Origin: Pantoea sp. Ap-967 | Lineage (GTDB): Bacteria; Pseudomonadota; Gammaproteobacteria; Pseudomonadales; Pseudomonadaceae | Direction: 5' to 3' | DNA: 64,000 nt | NCBI RefSeq assembly: GCF_011752565.1 | Contig: NZ_VWXK01000009.1 | Span: forward strand, 1 to 64,000 | Notes under the pieces: generated by a model | The model's database searches: none | Told to the model about the DNA's origin: nothing | The model's input: the letters and a program-made list of their open reading frames with translations, nothing else | Part shown: piece by piece, positions 1-8,834 of the stretch | Numbering within the stretch: position 1 is the stretch's first letter | How the letters are laid out: each line of letters opens with the position of its first letter | Made by a program: the position numbers and the translations under genes

Positions 1-78
1 AACATGGCGGAAGCCATAGCCTCGATCGAGGAAGGCTTGGATGGCTGACCGCTTGAAAGGTGTTGGATACTTGCTCAT
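1..78 (-). CDS. IS3-family transposase OrfA, N-terminal fragment (runs off the window)
   Basis: The first 26 codons of a minus-strand frame read MSKYPTPFKRSAIQAFLDRG and continue to the window edge. This matches the start of the helix-turn-helix OrfA of IS3-family (IS150-like) elements, which recognises the IS ends and is fused to the OrfB integrase by frameshifting. The frame starts about 50 bp inside an IS-like terminus at 127, the expected arrangement. The rest of the element lies outside the window, so intactness cannot be judged. Confidence 0.72.
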   Translation of the reverse strand, partial: MSKYPTPFKRSAIQAFLDRGYGFRHV

Positions 79-127
79 GAAAAACCCCAGGTGATGGACG
101 GGTGTCCAACATCTGGGGCGCAGTTCA
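1..127 (-). mobile_element. End of an IS3-family (IS150-like) insertion sequence
   Basis: Read on the minus strand, the terminus at 127 begins TGAACTGCGCCCCAGATGTT and continues GGACACC. It starts with TG and has the CCCC-(N)-GTTGGAC layout of IS150-subgroup ends. The OrfA start codon at 78 lies just inside. The adjoining chromosomal DNA (128 onward) is a REP element followed by the tamB 3' end, so the IS inserted downstream of tamB. A target-site duplication cannot be checked because the other end is outside. Confidence 0.65.
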
Positions 128-141
128 GTTACGCAAAGACC

Positions 142-184
142 GGTAGGAGCGAGCGCAGCTCGCGATGCGCCGCAAGCGGCGCCA
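142..184 (+). repeat. REP palindrome downstream of tamB
   Basis: The core GTAGGAGC-GAGCGCAGCTCGC-GATG is followed by a second small hairpin (GCCGC-AA-GCGGC). The same core recurs at least fourteen more times in intergenic gaps of this window. It sits between the IS end and the tamB stop codon. Confidence 0.85.
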
Positions 185-189
185 ATGGC

Positions 190-3100
190 TCAGAAATCAC
201 GCTTGTAGAAAATATCCAGGGAGCTGGCCAGGCCACTGGCTGCTTCCAGGTAGACCTTCTTGCTCAACTTGTAACGCAGCGCAATGGTATTGGCCGGCTC
301 GAACACACCCACGCCATAGCGCAAGCTCAGCTTTTCCGTGAGATTGCCACTGGCCACCACGCTGGTGGTGTTGCCCGAGCCTTCGGTATCGAGCTGGAAA
401 TCCTCGATGCCCAGGCTCGACGCCAGGCTTCCGGTCACCCCGGAGCTGCCTGCCAACCCCAGGCCCAGGGCCGCTTCGGCGAGCATGTTGTTGTCCTCGC
501 CCGAAGTGCTCAACGGGCGCCCCAGCACCAGGTAGGACAGCGCCTGTTCCTGGCTCATGGCCGGTTCCGAAAACACCGTGGTGGTGGGTTGTTCGGCACT
601 GCCGCTCAAGCGGATGCCGGCGATCACGTCATCGACCTGGCGAATCGCTTCGATATCCAGGTAAGGCGTGTCGATGGGGCCGGCGAACAACAGGCGTGCC
701 CGGCGGATGGTCAGGCGCTGGCCATAGGCGCGGTAGCGGCCGTCGGCCAGGCTCAGTTCGCCGCGAGTATCGAGGTTGTCGCCGATGTGCACGTGGCCCA
801 GCAGGTTGGCAGTCAGGCCAAAGCCGTTGAACGACAGTTTGTCCTGCCCTACCTGCACATCGATGTCCATGGCCATCGCCATGGGCGGCTTGCCCTGCTC
901 GGTCTGGTGACCGACGATCACCGTATCGTCAGACACCTTCACCGTCGACGGCGGCAGCTCGCGCACGGTGATCGCGCCCTTGGGCACCAGCACCTTGCCG
1001 GTCACCGCCAGCTTGTCGTCGACCAGGCGCAGGTTCAGGTCGGGAGCGACCTCCAGCTTGGCATAGGGCTCGACGTTGACCGGCAGTTGCTGGCCCTGCA
1101 GGCGCAGGTCCATGCCCAGCGCCTGGCCCCAGGTGAGGTGCCCGGACAGCTGCCCGCGCCCGGCTTCGCCGCTGCGCCAGTTTCCGTTGAGTTGCACCTG
1201 CTCGCCGGCGATCATGGCCTGCAGCGAAAGATCCTGCAGGCTCACCGGCAACTCGCCGCCACTGGCTTCACCGCCACTGAGCGTCAGGTTGCCGTTGACC
1301 TGGGGCGCCAGCAAGGTACCGGACAACCGGCCAGTGCCATTGAGCTGCCCGGCCAGGCGCTCGACCATGGGCACGAACGGGCGGGCGATCGACAGGTCCA
1401 GGCCGGCCAGGCGGAAATCGCCAGACAGCGGTTTGTCCTTGCCCAGAGGGTCCAGGCGGGTGTTCAGGCTCAGCTGGCCCAGGCGCTCGCCCTGGAAGTC
1501 CAGGCGGGTGTCGATGCGCCGTGGCGCCAACGTGCTGTCCAGGCGCAGGGCCTGGTAGGGGAAGTCGACCCACTGCCCCTTGTCGCGCACGCGCAAGGTG
1601 CCGCCACTGGCGTCGACACGCAGGGTGCCCTTGGGGCCGCTGGCCGGAATGTCCAGGTTGACGTCGGCATTGAGCAGCCCCTGCCAGGCGAAGTCCTTGG
1701 GCAACCACTGGGCCAGGCTCTGCAGTGGGAACTGCTTGAGGTGGTAACGCAGGCGCGGCTCCGGTGCCAGGCGCTGGTCCTCGCCACACAGGCTGGCCTG
1801 GCCGGAGCGCCAGCAGTGGGCGCCGAAGTCCAGCTGGCCGCTGGCCAGGCGCTGCAGGCGGGCGGGAGACTGCAATTGCCAGTCCTGGCCACCGGCCTGG
1901 ATACGGCCGCTGGCCAGGCGGCCGCGCCAGTCGCCTTTGCTCAGTTGGCCGTCCAGGCCAAGGTCGAGTTTCAATTGCGGGCCGTCGAGCACCAGGGTCA
2001 GGGCCTGCTGGCGGATGTCGCCCTTGCCGTTGGCCTGCAAGGTGCCCAGCTGGGTTTCGCCCAAGCGAATGCCGCCCGCCTTGAGCTCCACCACGCCGCG
2101 CTGGGCGTTGTCCAGCCGCACCGTCAGGTCAAGGCGTTGCACCCGGTTATCCGCTTGGGCCAGTTGCTGGCCAAGCAGGGTCAGGTTGCCTTGGGGAGCC
2201 TGCAACGTACCGCTCACGTCCAGCCGGCCCTTGACCTGCCCTTGCAGCCGCGGCCACAGCTGGCCGAGCCGCGGCAGGTCGAGGTCGATGCGCCCGGCCA
2301 GGCGCTGCTGCAGGCTGCCGCTGCCGTTGATGCGGTTGTCACCCAGTTGCACGGCCAGGGCGCCGAGGGTCCAGGCCTGCCCCGCCCCTTGCGCCTCGAC
2401 CTTGAGCACGGCCGGCTGGCCGCGCAAACGGCCCTTGAGGTCGAGCTGGGCATCCAGGTTCAATTGCTCATTCTTCAGTTCGCCCTTGCTGCGCAGCGGG
2501 CCGGCCAGGGTGCCGGGCAGTTCTGCCAGCCAGTAGGCCGGGTCCAGTGCCGACAACTGCAGGTCGACATCCCAGGCCAGGGTATCGGCGAAACGCACGG
2601 CGACACTGCCGGCCGCCTTGCCCTGGCCCGCGGTCATCGCGAGCTGCGGCAGGCTTACCTGGCCCAGGTCGCCGCTGAACGGGCTGGCCAGGGTGAACGC
2701 CCCCGCCGGGCCGTCGAGGTCGCCATCGAAGCGGCCCTGGTAGCGGCCATCACGGTACGTGACCTGGGCATTGAGGCGTTTGAGGGTGACTTCAGGTGGT
2801 GTCTGCAACGGGTACAGGCGCAGCCAGGGGAAGTCTTGCCAGTCAAGCTGGGCATCGGCGCTCAGGCCCTGCTGCCAGTCGGCATTGGCCTGCAACTTAA
2901 GGCGTTGGCTGTCGCTGGCCTTGAGGTCCAGGGCTTGCACATTGGCACCCTTGGCATCGACCCGGCCTGCCAGGGCCAGGGCGATCGGGCCCTGTTCGGC
3001 CGGCAGGCTGGCAGTGCCGGACAGCTGGTAACCCTTGAGCAAGTCGCCCTGGGCATCCAGTTGCAGCTGGTTCAACTGCAAGGTATCAGGCAGCGTTGCC

Positions 3101-3861
3101 GCCGGCTTGAAAGCCTCGGCACGAAGCTGGAGCCTGGCGGGTACATGCTCGGCCAGCGCCTGCACTTCACCGCTCAGGTGCGAATCGAGGTAGCCCGTGC
3201 TGGTGGCGTCGAGTTGCAGGGTTTTCTGCAGCGGGCCCTTGGCGGTCAATGCCAGTTGCCAGGCCTTGCCTTCCACGGCAGGCAACTGCACCTGCCCCTG
3301 TACCTGCAACGGCCAGTCGCCTTCGGGCTGCAGGTCGCCGTGCACATCTACCCGCAAGTCGTCGCGCTGCAGCTGCAGGCTGTCGATACGCAGCCCGCCC
3401 GCCGCCCAGTGCGCCGCCAGGTGCAGGTCGCCCAGCAGGTCGCTGCCATCCAGGCGTATCTGCCCGACCTTGGCCTCGGTGACCTCGATGGCCAGCGGCA
3501 GGCGCAGCGCAGGCAGTTGCAACGGGCCACTTTCGGCAGGCTGGTCGCTGGGTGCAAAGGCCATGTCGAGGCGCTGTGCATGCAGCTGTTCGATGCACAA
3601 GGTGGCCCGCAGCAGGCACGCCGGCGACCAGTTCAGCAGCGGTGCCTGCACCTCTACCCGGCTGCCCGCATCGGCCCAGCTCAGCCGGCTGGCCTGCCAG
3701 GTACCCGCAAGGCGCCCCTGGAAGTCCTCGACCACAAGCCCGGGCACCCGGGCGAGCGCCCAGCGGCTGCCGCCTTCGGTGCCCAGCACCAGCCCCAGGG
3801 CGGCGGCCACCAGCAGTACACAGCCAAGCAGGCCCAGCAGAACGAATTTCAACACACGCAT
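190..3861 (-). CDS. tamB: Translocation and assembly module subunit TamB
   Basis: Inner-membrane-anchored, periplasm-spanning AsmA-like protein of 1223 aa. With TamA it helps move proteins and phospholipids to the outer membrane. A single N-terminal membrane helix lies at about residues 5-27. A long beta-rich, Asp/Gly/Leu-rich body follows, and the C-terminal ~330 residues look like the DUF490/TamB domain, ending in FYKRDF. I chose the ATG at 3861, which shares a base with the tamA stop (TGATG), over a GTG one codon upstream. The length is typical, and the direct linkage to tamA supports the call. Confidence 0.93.
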   Translation of the reverse strand: MRVLKFVLLGLLGCVLLVAAALGLVLGTEGGSRWALARVPGLVVEDFQGRLAGTWQASRLSWADAGSRVEVQAPLLNWSPACLLRATLCIEQLHAQRLDMAFAPSDQPAESGPLQLPALRLPLAIEVTEAKVGQIRLDGSDLLGDLHLAAHWAAGGLRIDSLQLQRDDLRVDVHGDLQPEGDWPLQVQGQVQLPAVEGKAWQLALTAKGPLQKTLQLDATSTGYLDSHLSGEVQALAEHVPARLQLRAEAFKPAATLPDTLQLNQLQLDAQGDLLKGYQLSGTASLPAEQGPIALALAGRVDAKGANVQALDLKASDSQRLKLQANADWQQGLSADAQLDWQDFPWLRLYPLQTPPEVTLKRLNAQVTYRDGRYQGRFDGDLDGPAGAFTLASPFSGDLGQVSLPQLAMTAGQGKAAGSVAVRFADTLAWDVDLQLSALDPAYWLAELPGTLAGPLRSKGELKNEQLNLDAQLDLKGRLRGQPAVLKVEAQGAGQAWTLGALAVQLGDNRINGSGSLQQRLAGRIDLDLPRLGQLWPRLQGQVKGRLDVSGTLQAPQGNLTLLGQQLAQADNRVQRLDLTVRLDNAQRGVVELKAGGIRLGETQLGTLQANGKGDIRQQALTLVLDGPQLKLDLGLDGQLSKGDWRGRLASGRIQAGGQDWQLQSPARLQRLASGQLDFGAHCWRSGQASLCGEDQRLAPEPRLRYHLKQFPLQSLAQWLPKDFAWQGLLNADVNLDIPASGPKGTLRVDASGGTLRVRDKGQWVDFPYQALRLDSTLAPRRIDTRLDFQGERLGQLSLNTRLDPLGKDKPLSGDFRLAGLDLSIARPFVPMVERLAGQLNGTGRLSGTLLAPQVNGNLTLSGGEASGGELPVSLQDLSLQAMIAGEQVQLNGNWRSGEAGRGQLSGHLTWGQALGMDLRLQGQQLPVNVEPYAKLEVAPDLNLRLVDDKLAVTGKVLVPKGAITVRELPPSTVKVSDDTVIVGHQTEQGKPPMAMAMDIDVQVGQDKLSFNGFGLTANLLGHVHIGDNLDTRGELSLADGRYRAYGQRLTIRRARLLFAGPIDTPYLDIEAIRQVDDVIAGIRLSGSAEQPTTTVFSEPAMSQEQALSYLVLGRPLSTSGEDNNMLAEAALGLGLAGSSGVTGSLASSLGIEDFQLDTEGSGNTTSVVASGNLTEKLSLRYGVGVFEPANTIALRYKLSKKVYLEAASGLASSLDIFYKRDF

Positions 3862-5612
3862 CACAGCTCAGGCCCCATGGAGAAGTGCAGGCGAATACCG
3901 CCGTCGTCATCGAGCGCCTTGGCCAGGTCCAGGCGCAGCGGCCCCACCGGCGACACCCAGCGCACGCCAAAGCCAACCCCGGTCTTCAGGCTAGGCAGCT
4001 CCAGGGTATTGAAGGCGTTGCCCTGGTCGACAAAGGTCGCCAGGCGCCACTTGTCGGTCAGTGAATATTGGTACTCGACGCTGCCAGCCACCAGGTAACG
4101 GCCACCGATGCGGTCGCCGTCGCTGTTTTTTGGCGACAGGGTCTGGTAGTCATAGCCGCGCACGCTTTGGTCGCCACCGGCGAAGAAACGCAGCGACGGC
4201 GGGATATTGTTCTTGTAGCCGTTGGTGGCACTGCCACCGAACTGCACACGGCCAAGGAAGCGGTGGTTGTGGCCCAGGGTGGTCAGGCCCTTGAGCAGCA
4301 CGTTGCCATGCAGCAGGTTGGTGTCCGACACCAGGCCTTCCTTGGCCACCTGGGCATCGAACTGCAGGCGATAGCCGTTGTGCGGGTCGATGCGGTTGTC
4401 GCTGCGCAGGTAACTGAAGCTGATACCGGGCATCAGCAGGTTGCTCAGGCCCGAGTCGTCGCCCAGGCGGTATTCCTCGCGTTGGTATTTCAGCGAAATC
4501 ACCCGCTGCCAGCCGCTGGGCAACTTGCTGTGCCATTCGGGGCCAACGGTGAGCAGCTTGCTGAGGGTGTCGGTGCCGGAAAGCTCCTCGTTCTGGTAAC
4601 CACCGGCAAAACGCAGTTTGTCGGTCAGCGGCGGGTCGAGGGGAATGTCATACCACAGGCCGACGTTCTGCCGCGGCGCCGAGAGTTCGGTTTCCCAGCC
4701 ATAGCTGTGGCCCTGGGGGTTGACCCAGTGGCGGGTCCAGTTGGCCTTGCCGCGTGGGCCGACGTCGGTCGAAAAGCCTAGGCCCAGGCCCATGGTGCGT
4801 GGCTTGCGGCTGTCCAGGCGAACGTCCACCGGAATGTCTTCGCCCACGGCGGCGGTGGGCGCGGCGTCGACCCTCACGCCTTCGAAGTAGCCGCTGGACT
4901 GCAGGTCGTTGTTGAGTTCGGCGATAAGCTCGGAGTCGTAGGGCGTGCCTGGCTTGAACGAAACCATGCGCTGCAGCAGGTCGTGGTCCAACGGGGTGTC
5001 GCCACTGAAGCGGACCTCGCCCAGGCGGTAGCGCGGGCCGCTCTGGTACACCAGTTCGATGTCGGCAACGCCCGCCTGCGGGTCCACCGCCAGGCGCTGG
5101 CGGCTGAAGCGCCCGCTGAAGAAGCCATACCGCGAGGCCTGGTTCTGGATCAAGCGCTTGGCGTCTTCGTACAGGCCATGGTTAAGCTGCTCGCCCGGGC
5201 GCAGGGCCTTGCTGTCGGGGATACGGAAGGCCTTCATCTCGCTGGCCGGGCCTTCGATGCGCACCGTCACGTTGCGCAGGCGCACCGGCTCGCCAGGGTC
5301 GATCTTGATAATCAGCTGAGGGGATTGATCGTCCTTGGTCGGCGGTTTGACCTCGGTGTCGATCTGCGCCTGGTAGTAGCCAAGTGCCTGCGCAGCTTTG
5401 CGCGCCTGCTCCTCTGCCCCGCGGCTGAAACGCAGCAGCGCTTCCTCGTCGCGGTCCCCCAAGGTGCCAATATAGCCTTCGACATTGGCCTTGAGCGCCT
5501 TGTTGGCCGGTTTAACCTGCACCAACAACGCGCTCTGGCCCCATGCTGCAAAACTGGCGGCCCAGAAAACCAGGCCCCAGGTGAATCTTCCTGAATACGT
5601 CATGCGCCGCAT
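3861..5612 (-). CDS. tamA: Translocation and assembly module outer-membrane subunit TamA
   Basis: Omp85-superfamily outer-membrane barrel of 583 aa, partner of TamB. An N-terminal signal peptide ends near an AWG-Q site at about residue 26. Periplasmic POTRA-like repeats occupy roughly 30-270, and a 16-strand barrel follows. The Omp85 lid motif VRGYDY is at about 484-489, and the chain ends in a hydrophobic strand. The stop overlaps the tamB start, so the two are translationally coupled, tamA first. The ATG at 5603 is an alternative start; neither has a strong ribosome site. Confidence 0.93.
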   Translation of the reverse strand: MRRMTYSGRFTWGLVFWAASFAAWGQSALLVQVKPANKALKANVEGYIGTLGDRDEEALLRFSRGAEEQARKAAQALGYYQAQIDTEVKPPTKDDQSPQLIIKIDPGEPVRLRNVTVRIEGPASEMKAFRIPDSKALRPGEQLNHGLYEDAKRLIQNQASRYGFFSGRFSRQRLAVDPQAGVADIELVYQSGPRYRLGEVRFSGDTPLDHDLLQRMVSFKPGTPYDSELIAELNNDLQSSGYFEGVRVDAAPTAAVGEDIPVDVRLDSRKPRTMGLGLGFSTDVGPRGKANWTRHWVNPQGHSYGWETELSAPRQNVGLWYDIPLDPPLTDKLRFAGGYQNEELSGTDTLSKLLTVGPEWHSKLPSGWQRVISLKYQREEYRLGDDSGLSNLLMPGISFSYLRSDNRIDPHNGYRLQFDAQVAKEGLVSDTNLLHGNVLLKGLTTLGHNHRFLGRVQFGGSATNGYKNNIPPSLRFFAGGDQSVRGYDYQTLSPKNSDGDRIGGRYLVAGSVEYQYSLTDKWRLATFVDQGNAFNTLELPSLKTGVGFGVRWVSPVGPLRLDLAKALDDDGGIRLHFSMGPEL

Positions 5613-5656
5613 GCTACCAGAGCCAGCCGCTCAAGGGAGGCGTCTGGCAAGCCTGT

Positions 5657-6307
5657 TCAGGCAATTGAGGGCAACGAAGCGCCCGGATTGGGATGAAAGA
5701 ACACCCGTTCGCGGATCGGCCCTACCGCCACTTCACCAATTTCTTCATAGCCCTGGCGCTGGTAAAACGCCAGGTAATGCGCATTTCCCGAGTCCAGCAC
5801 CACGCCCTGGGTGTTGGCATCCTCCGCGCACCAGTCGTGCACAGCCTGTAACAATTGCTCCCCGTACTGCTGGCCCCGAAACTGCGGGTGCACACCCAGC
5901 AGGGGCAGCATGTGCACCTGCCCTGGCGGCAGGCAGCCGATCAGCGCAGCCTGGTATTCCATGTAGCGGCGGGTGCAGCGCTGGCCAGTGCCCAGCAGCA
6001 TGCGCAGGCGCCAGGCCCAGCTGTCGGCGACACCCAGCCGACGCTGCGGCGGCACGATCAAGGCCAGGGCGATCAGCCGGTCCTCCACCAGCAAGCCGAT
6101 GGCCGGCAGCTGCAGGTAGAAGTGCTGGCGCACCCATTCGCGCACCATCACCCGCAGGCGCCGTTCGTAACCGGGCCGCTGGGCGTCGAAGATATAGGCA
6201 AAGGTGGGTTCGTGACGGTAGGCGTTGTACAACAGCGAACGCGCTTCGCGGCTGTAGCCGTCGTCAAGCATGCAGACACGGGCCTGGGCGGCAGTGGTTT
6301 TGGGCAT
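5657..6307 (-). CDS. GNAT-family N-acetyltransferase
   Basis: Predicted cytosolic acetyltransferase of 216 aa. The acetyl-CoA pyrophosphate-binding motif (V-H-P-Q-F-R-G-Q-Q-Y-G-E) is at about residues 139-150, followed by the usual C-terminal SGNAHYLAFYQRQGY segment of GNAT folds. The ATG at 6307 is preferred to one 21 codons upstream because AGGAGG lies about 10 nt before it. It follows the tamBA pair on the opposite side of its promoter with a 44-bp gap to the tamA start. The acceptor substrate cannot be inferred. Confidence 0.8.
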   Translation of the reverse strand: MPKTTAAQARVCMLDDGYSREARSLLYNAYRHEPTFAYIFDAQRPGYERRLRVMVREWVRQHFYLQLPAIGLLVEDRLIALALIVPPQRRLGVADSWAWRLRMLLGTGQRCTRRYMEYQAALIGCLPPGQVHMLPLLGVHPQFRGQQYGEQLLQAVHDWCAEDANTQGVVLDSGNAHYLAFYQRQGYEEIGEVAVGPIRERVFFHPNPGASLPSIA

Positions 6308-6470
6308 TGCGGGCAAACCTCCTGGAAAGGGCGTACAAGCCTTGGAGGTGCCCCACTGCGCATCGTTCACCTCGTGCTGTGCACCTTAGCAGTGCCCCGG
6401 GCGGGCTGCCACGCTGGTGATCGTGGCCGATGTCGGCTAGCATCCGGCCTTTTACCAGGATTGTCTTTCC

Positions 6471-7283
6471 ATGAAGATCGTCTGTTTCAACATCAACGGC
6501 CTGCGGGCTCGCCCGCACCAGCTGGCGGCGCTGATCGAAAAGCACCAGCCGGACGTGATCGGCCTGCAGGAAACCAAGGTCAGCGACGATCAGTTCCCCC
6601 TGGCTGACGTTCAAGCCCTGGGCTACCACGTGCACTACCACGGGCAAAAGGGTCACTACGGCGTCGCCCTGCTCTCGCGCCAGGCACCCTTGAGCCTGTT
6701 CAAGGGCTTTGCCAGTGACGAGGAAGACGCCCAGCGCCGCTTCATCTGGGGCACCTTCGCCGATGCCGACGGCACGCCGATCACCATCATGAATGGCTAC
6801 TTCCCCCAGGGCGAAAGCCGCGACCACCCCACCAAGTTCCCGGCCAAGCAGCGCTTCTACAGCGACCTGCAGGCGCTGCTCGAAGGGCAGTTCAAGACTG
6901 ACCAGCCGCTGCTGGTGATGGGCGACATGAACATCTCGCCCCAGGACTGCGACATCGGCATCGGCCCGGACAACGCCAAGCGCTGGCTGAAAACCGGCAA
7001 GTGCAGCTTCCTGCCCGAGGAGCGTGAATGGATGGAGCGCCTCAAGGGCTGGGGCCTGGTGGACAGCTTCCGCCACCTGTACCCGGAAGTGACCGACCGC
7101 TTCAGCTGGTTCGACTACCGCAGCCGCGGTTTCGAGGACGAGCCCAAGCGCGGGCTGCGCATCGACCTGATCATGGCCTCCCAGGCCTTGGTGCCAAGGA
7201 TCAAGGCCGCCGGCGTGGACTATGAACTGCGCGGCATGGAAAAGCCTTCGGACCATGCGCCGATCTGGCTTGAGCTGAGCTGA
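6471..7283 (+). CDS. xthA: Exodeoxyribonuclease III
   Basis: AP endonuclease and 3'-5' exonuclease of base-excision repair, 270 aa, the usual length. Exonuclease-endonuclease-phosphatase motifs are visible in order: FNINGLRA at the N-terminus, GLQETKV with the metal-binding Glu near 34, [15 protein letters not shown] with the catalytic Asp/Asn pair, RIDLIMAS, and the terminal SDHAPIW with the catalytic His. It is monocistronic and is followed at once by an inverted REP pair. Confidence 0.95.
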   Translation: MKIVCFNINGLRARPHQLAALIEKHQPDVIGLQETKVSDDQFPLADVQALGYHVHYHGQKGHYGVALLSRQAPLSLFKGFASDEEDAQRRFIWGTFADADGTPITIMNGYFPQGESRDHPTKFPAKQRFYSDLQALLEGQFKTDQPLLVMGDMNISPQDCDIGIGPDNAKRWLKTGKCSFLPEEREWMERLKGWGLVDSFRHLYPEVTDRFSWFDYRSRGFEDEPKRGLRIDLIMASQALVPRIKAAGVDYELRGMEKPSDHAPIWLELS

Positions 7284-7301
7284 ACTCGCCCAGCGCAGAT
7301 C

Positions 7302-7406
7302 CCCGGTAGGAGCGAGCGAAGCTCGCGATGCGGTGCCACAGGCCAGTGCATGCGTTGAGGCGCACTGCGCCTGGTAGATCGCATCGCGAGCTTTGCTCCT
7401 ACCGGG
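7302..7406. repeat. Inverted pair of REP elements (BIME-like)
   Basis: A forward core (GTAGGAGCGAGCGAAGCTCG) and an inverted copy face each other across about 50 bp, so the whole segment can fold into one long hairpin. It lies between the convergent 3' ends of xthA and the anti-sigma gene and could act as a bidirectional mRNA stabiliser or terminator. Confidence 0.85.
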
Positions 7407-7433
7407 AGGCGAGGAATTCGCAGCGGCGCGGGG

Positions 7434-8186
7434 TTACAACCCCAGCCGCAGCGCCTCCCCCACCCCCGCCCCGCGCACATCGTCCGCCGCACTGACCAGG
7501 GCGAAGTTGTACGCCCCATGGGACCAGTACCGCGCCTCCAGCTGCCCATCCACCCGCTGCCCCTGGGGCATGCGCTCGAAGTGGTCACCTGGCGAGCGCA
7601 GGAACAGGCTGATGCGCTGCCCATTGCGGTCCTGGAACACCAGCAACGCCGCCGGCCCCTGCTCATTGCTGAGCAGCCGCGCGCCAACCGGCTGGAACCC
7701 GTAGCCTGCCAGGTCCGGCAACTGCCCCACGCGGCTGAAATGCCGCCCCAGCCAGTCGCGCAATTGCGCAGGGTCGCTGGCCTGGATATCCAACGCCTCA
7801 CTGCCGGCAAACAACCGATGGGCCTGCACCGCATCAGCCATCGGCAGCACATCGCCGGCCAATGTCACCTGCCGCGCCTGCCATCCCCCCAGCCCGCCCA
7901 CGCCCAGGGCCAGCAGCAACACCGCCGCCGAAGCAAGGCGCCGCTGGCGGCGCTGGCGTACCTGCCGCTGCACCTGGCGCAGGTCGAGCGGTGCAGCCCC
8001 CGGCTGTTCGGCAAACCCGGCCAGTGCTGCACGCAGGCGCCGGGCATCGTTGCGCCAGGCCTCGACCCGCGCAGCCTCCAGCGGGTTGGCCGCCAGCCAC
8101 GCCTGCACCTCGCCGCGCCGCTGCGGCGCCAGGCGGTCGTCGACATAGGCATGCAATTCATCTTCGCTGGGAATCAGGCGCGTCAT
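7434..8186 (-). CDS. Anti-sigma factor, membrane-anchored
   Basis: 250 aa. The N-terminal ~80 residues (DELHAYVDDRLAP...EVQAWLAANP) resemble the cytoplasmic anti-sigma domain of RsiW-like proteins but lack the zinc-binding Cys residues. One membrane helix lies at about 85-105, followed by a ~145-residue periplasmic domain. The start overlaps the last 4 bp of the ECF sigma gene, the classic sigma/anti-sigma coupling. It probably holds that sigma factor inactive until an envelope or oxidative signal is sensed. Confidence 0.82.
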   Translation of the reverse strand: MTRLIPSEDELHAYVDDRLAPQRRGEVQAWLAANPLEAARVEAWRNDARRLRAALAGFAEQPGAAPLDLRQVQRQVRQRRQRRLASAAVLLLALGVGGLGGWQARQVTLAGDVLPMADAVQAHRLFAGSEALDIQASDPAQLRDWLGRHFSRVGQLPDLAGYGFQPVGARLLSNEQGPAALLVFQDRNGQRISLFLRSPGDHFERMPQGQRVDGQLEARYWSHGAYNFALVSAADDVRGAGVGEALRLGL

Positions 8187-8704
8187 TTCAATCTCCGCAA
8201 GGCCGGGGGCTGGGGGTTGCCCTCGGTCAGTTCACGCAGGGCTGCGCGCGCGCGCGACAGGCGCGACATCACCGTGCCGATGGGAATGTTCAAGGCCTGG
8301 GCGGCCTCCTTGTAGCTCAGCCCCTCGATGCTGACCAGCAACAACAATGCACGCTGCTCGGTAGAAAGCCGGGAAAACGCCTGCAAGTCGGCCTGGGCCA
8401 GGACGATCGCCTCAAGGTTGTCTCCCACCGCTTCACTTTCCTCAGTGCCGCGGCCAAACCAGGACAGCCAGCGGGCATGCAGGCGGTCGCGGCGTTTGCC
8501 ATCAAGAAACAGCCGGTAAAGGATGGTGAACAGCCAGGCGCGCAGGGCCTCGGCCTCACGCTGCTGCCCACGCCGGCTCAAGGCGCGCTCCACGGTGGCC
8601 TGCACCAGGTCATCGGCGCTGCCGGCGTCACGGGTCAGCCACAGGGCAAAGCGGCGCAAGCGCTGCAACAGCTCGCGCCACTGCTGTTCATCCAGGTCGT
8701 GCAT
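8183..8704 (-). CDS. ECF-type RNA polymerase sigma factor
   Basis: 173 aa with a region-2 helix (DDLVQATVERAL, about 31-42) and a region-4 helix-turn-helix (GLSYKEAAQALNIPIGTVMSRL, about 120-145). The ATG at 8704 begins MHDLDEQQW; an upstream in-frame ATG would run through the promoter, so I reject it. The gene is divergent from a peroxidase/cytochrome b operon. Both directions carry the motif GGAATAA-N14-CGTC, which suggests that this sigma factor activates itself and its neighbours. Confidence 0.9.
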   Translation of the reverse strand: MHDLDEQQWRELLQRLRRFALWLTRDAGSADDLVQATVERALSRRGQQREAEALRAWLFTILYRLFLDGKRRDRLHARWLSWFGRGTEESEAVGDNLEAIVLAQADLQAFSRLSTEQRALLLLVSIEGLSYKEAAQALNIPIGTVMSRLSRARAALRELTEGNPQPPALRRLK

Positions 8705-8744
8705 GGCAAGGTACCGGCCTTCGGGGTTGTCAGTGTAGGGGGCA

Positions 8745-8769
8745 GACGCCTGGCAACGAAATTTATTCC
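8745..8769 (-). promoter_or_regulatory. Putative ECF promoter of the sigma/anti-sigma operon
   Basis: On the minus strand GGAATAA (8769-8763) is followed after exactly 14 nt by CGTC (8748-8745), about 40 nt before the sigma gene start at 8704. The same motif and spacing occur on the plus strand toward the peroxidase gene. Confidence 0.65.
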
Positions 8770-8776
8770 GGGCGGG

Positions 8777-8801
8777 GGAATAAGTTTTTCCCTGCGCCGT
8801 C
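8777..8801 (+). promoter_or_regulatory. Putative ECF promoter of the peroxidase/cytochrome b operon
   Basis: GGAATAA (8777-8783), 14 nt, then CGTC (8798-8801), about 33 nt before the peroxidase ATG. It is identical in motif and spacing to the divergent promoter on the other strand, as expected for two targets of one ECF sigma factor. Confidence 0.65.
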
Positions 8802-8834
8802 GTACTGGCACCTTCACTGAACCGGACGACAACC

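Noticed and set aside
91..4098. A 1335-codon open frame on the plus strand opposite tamB
   Set aside because: It is antisense to the well-supported tamB, has low-complexity Gln/Ala/Arg composition and no recognisable domain. Long antisense frames are expected in GC-rich DNA.
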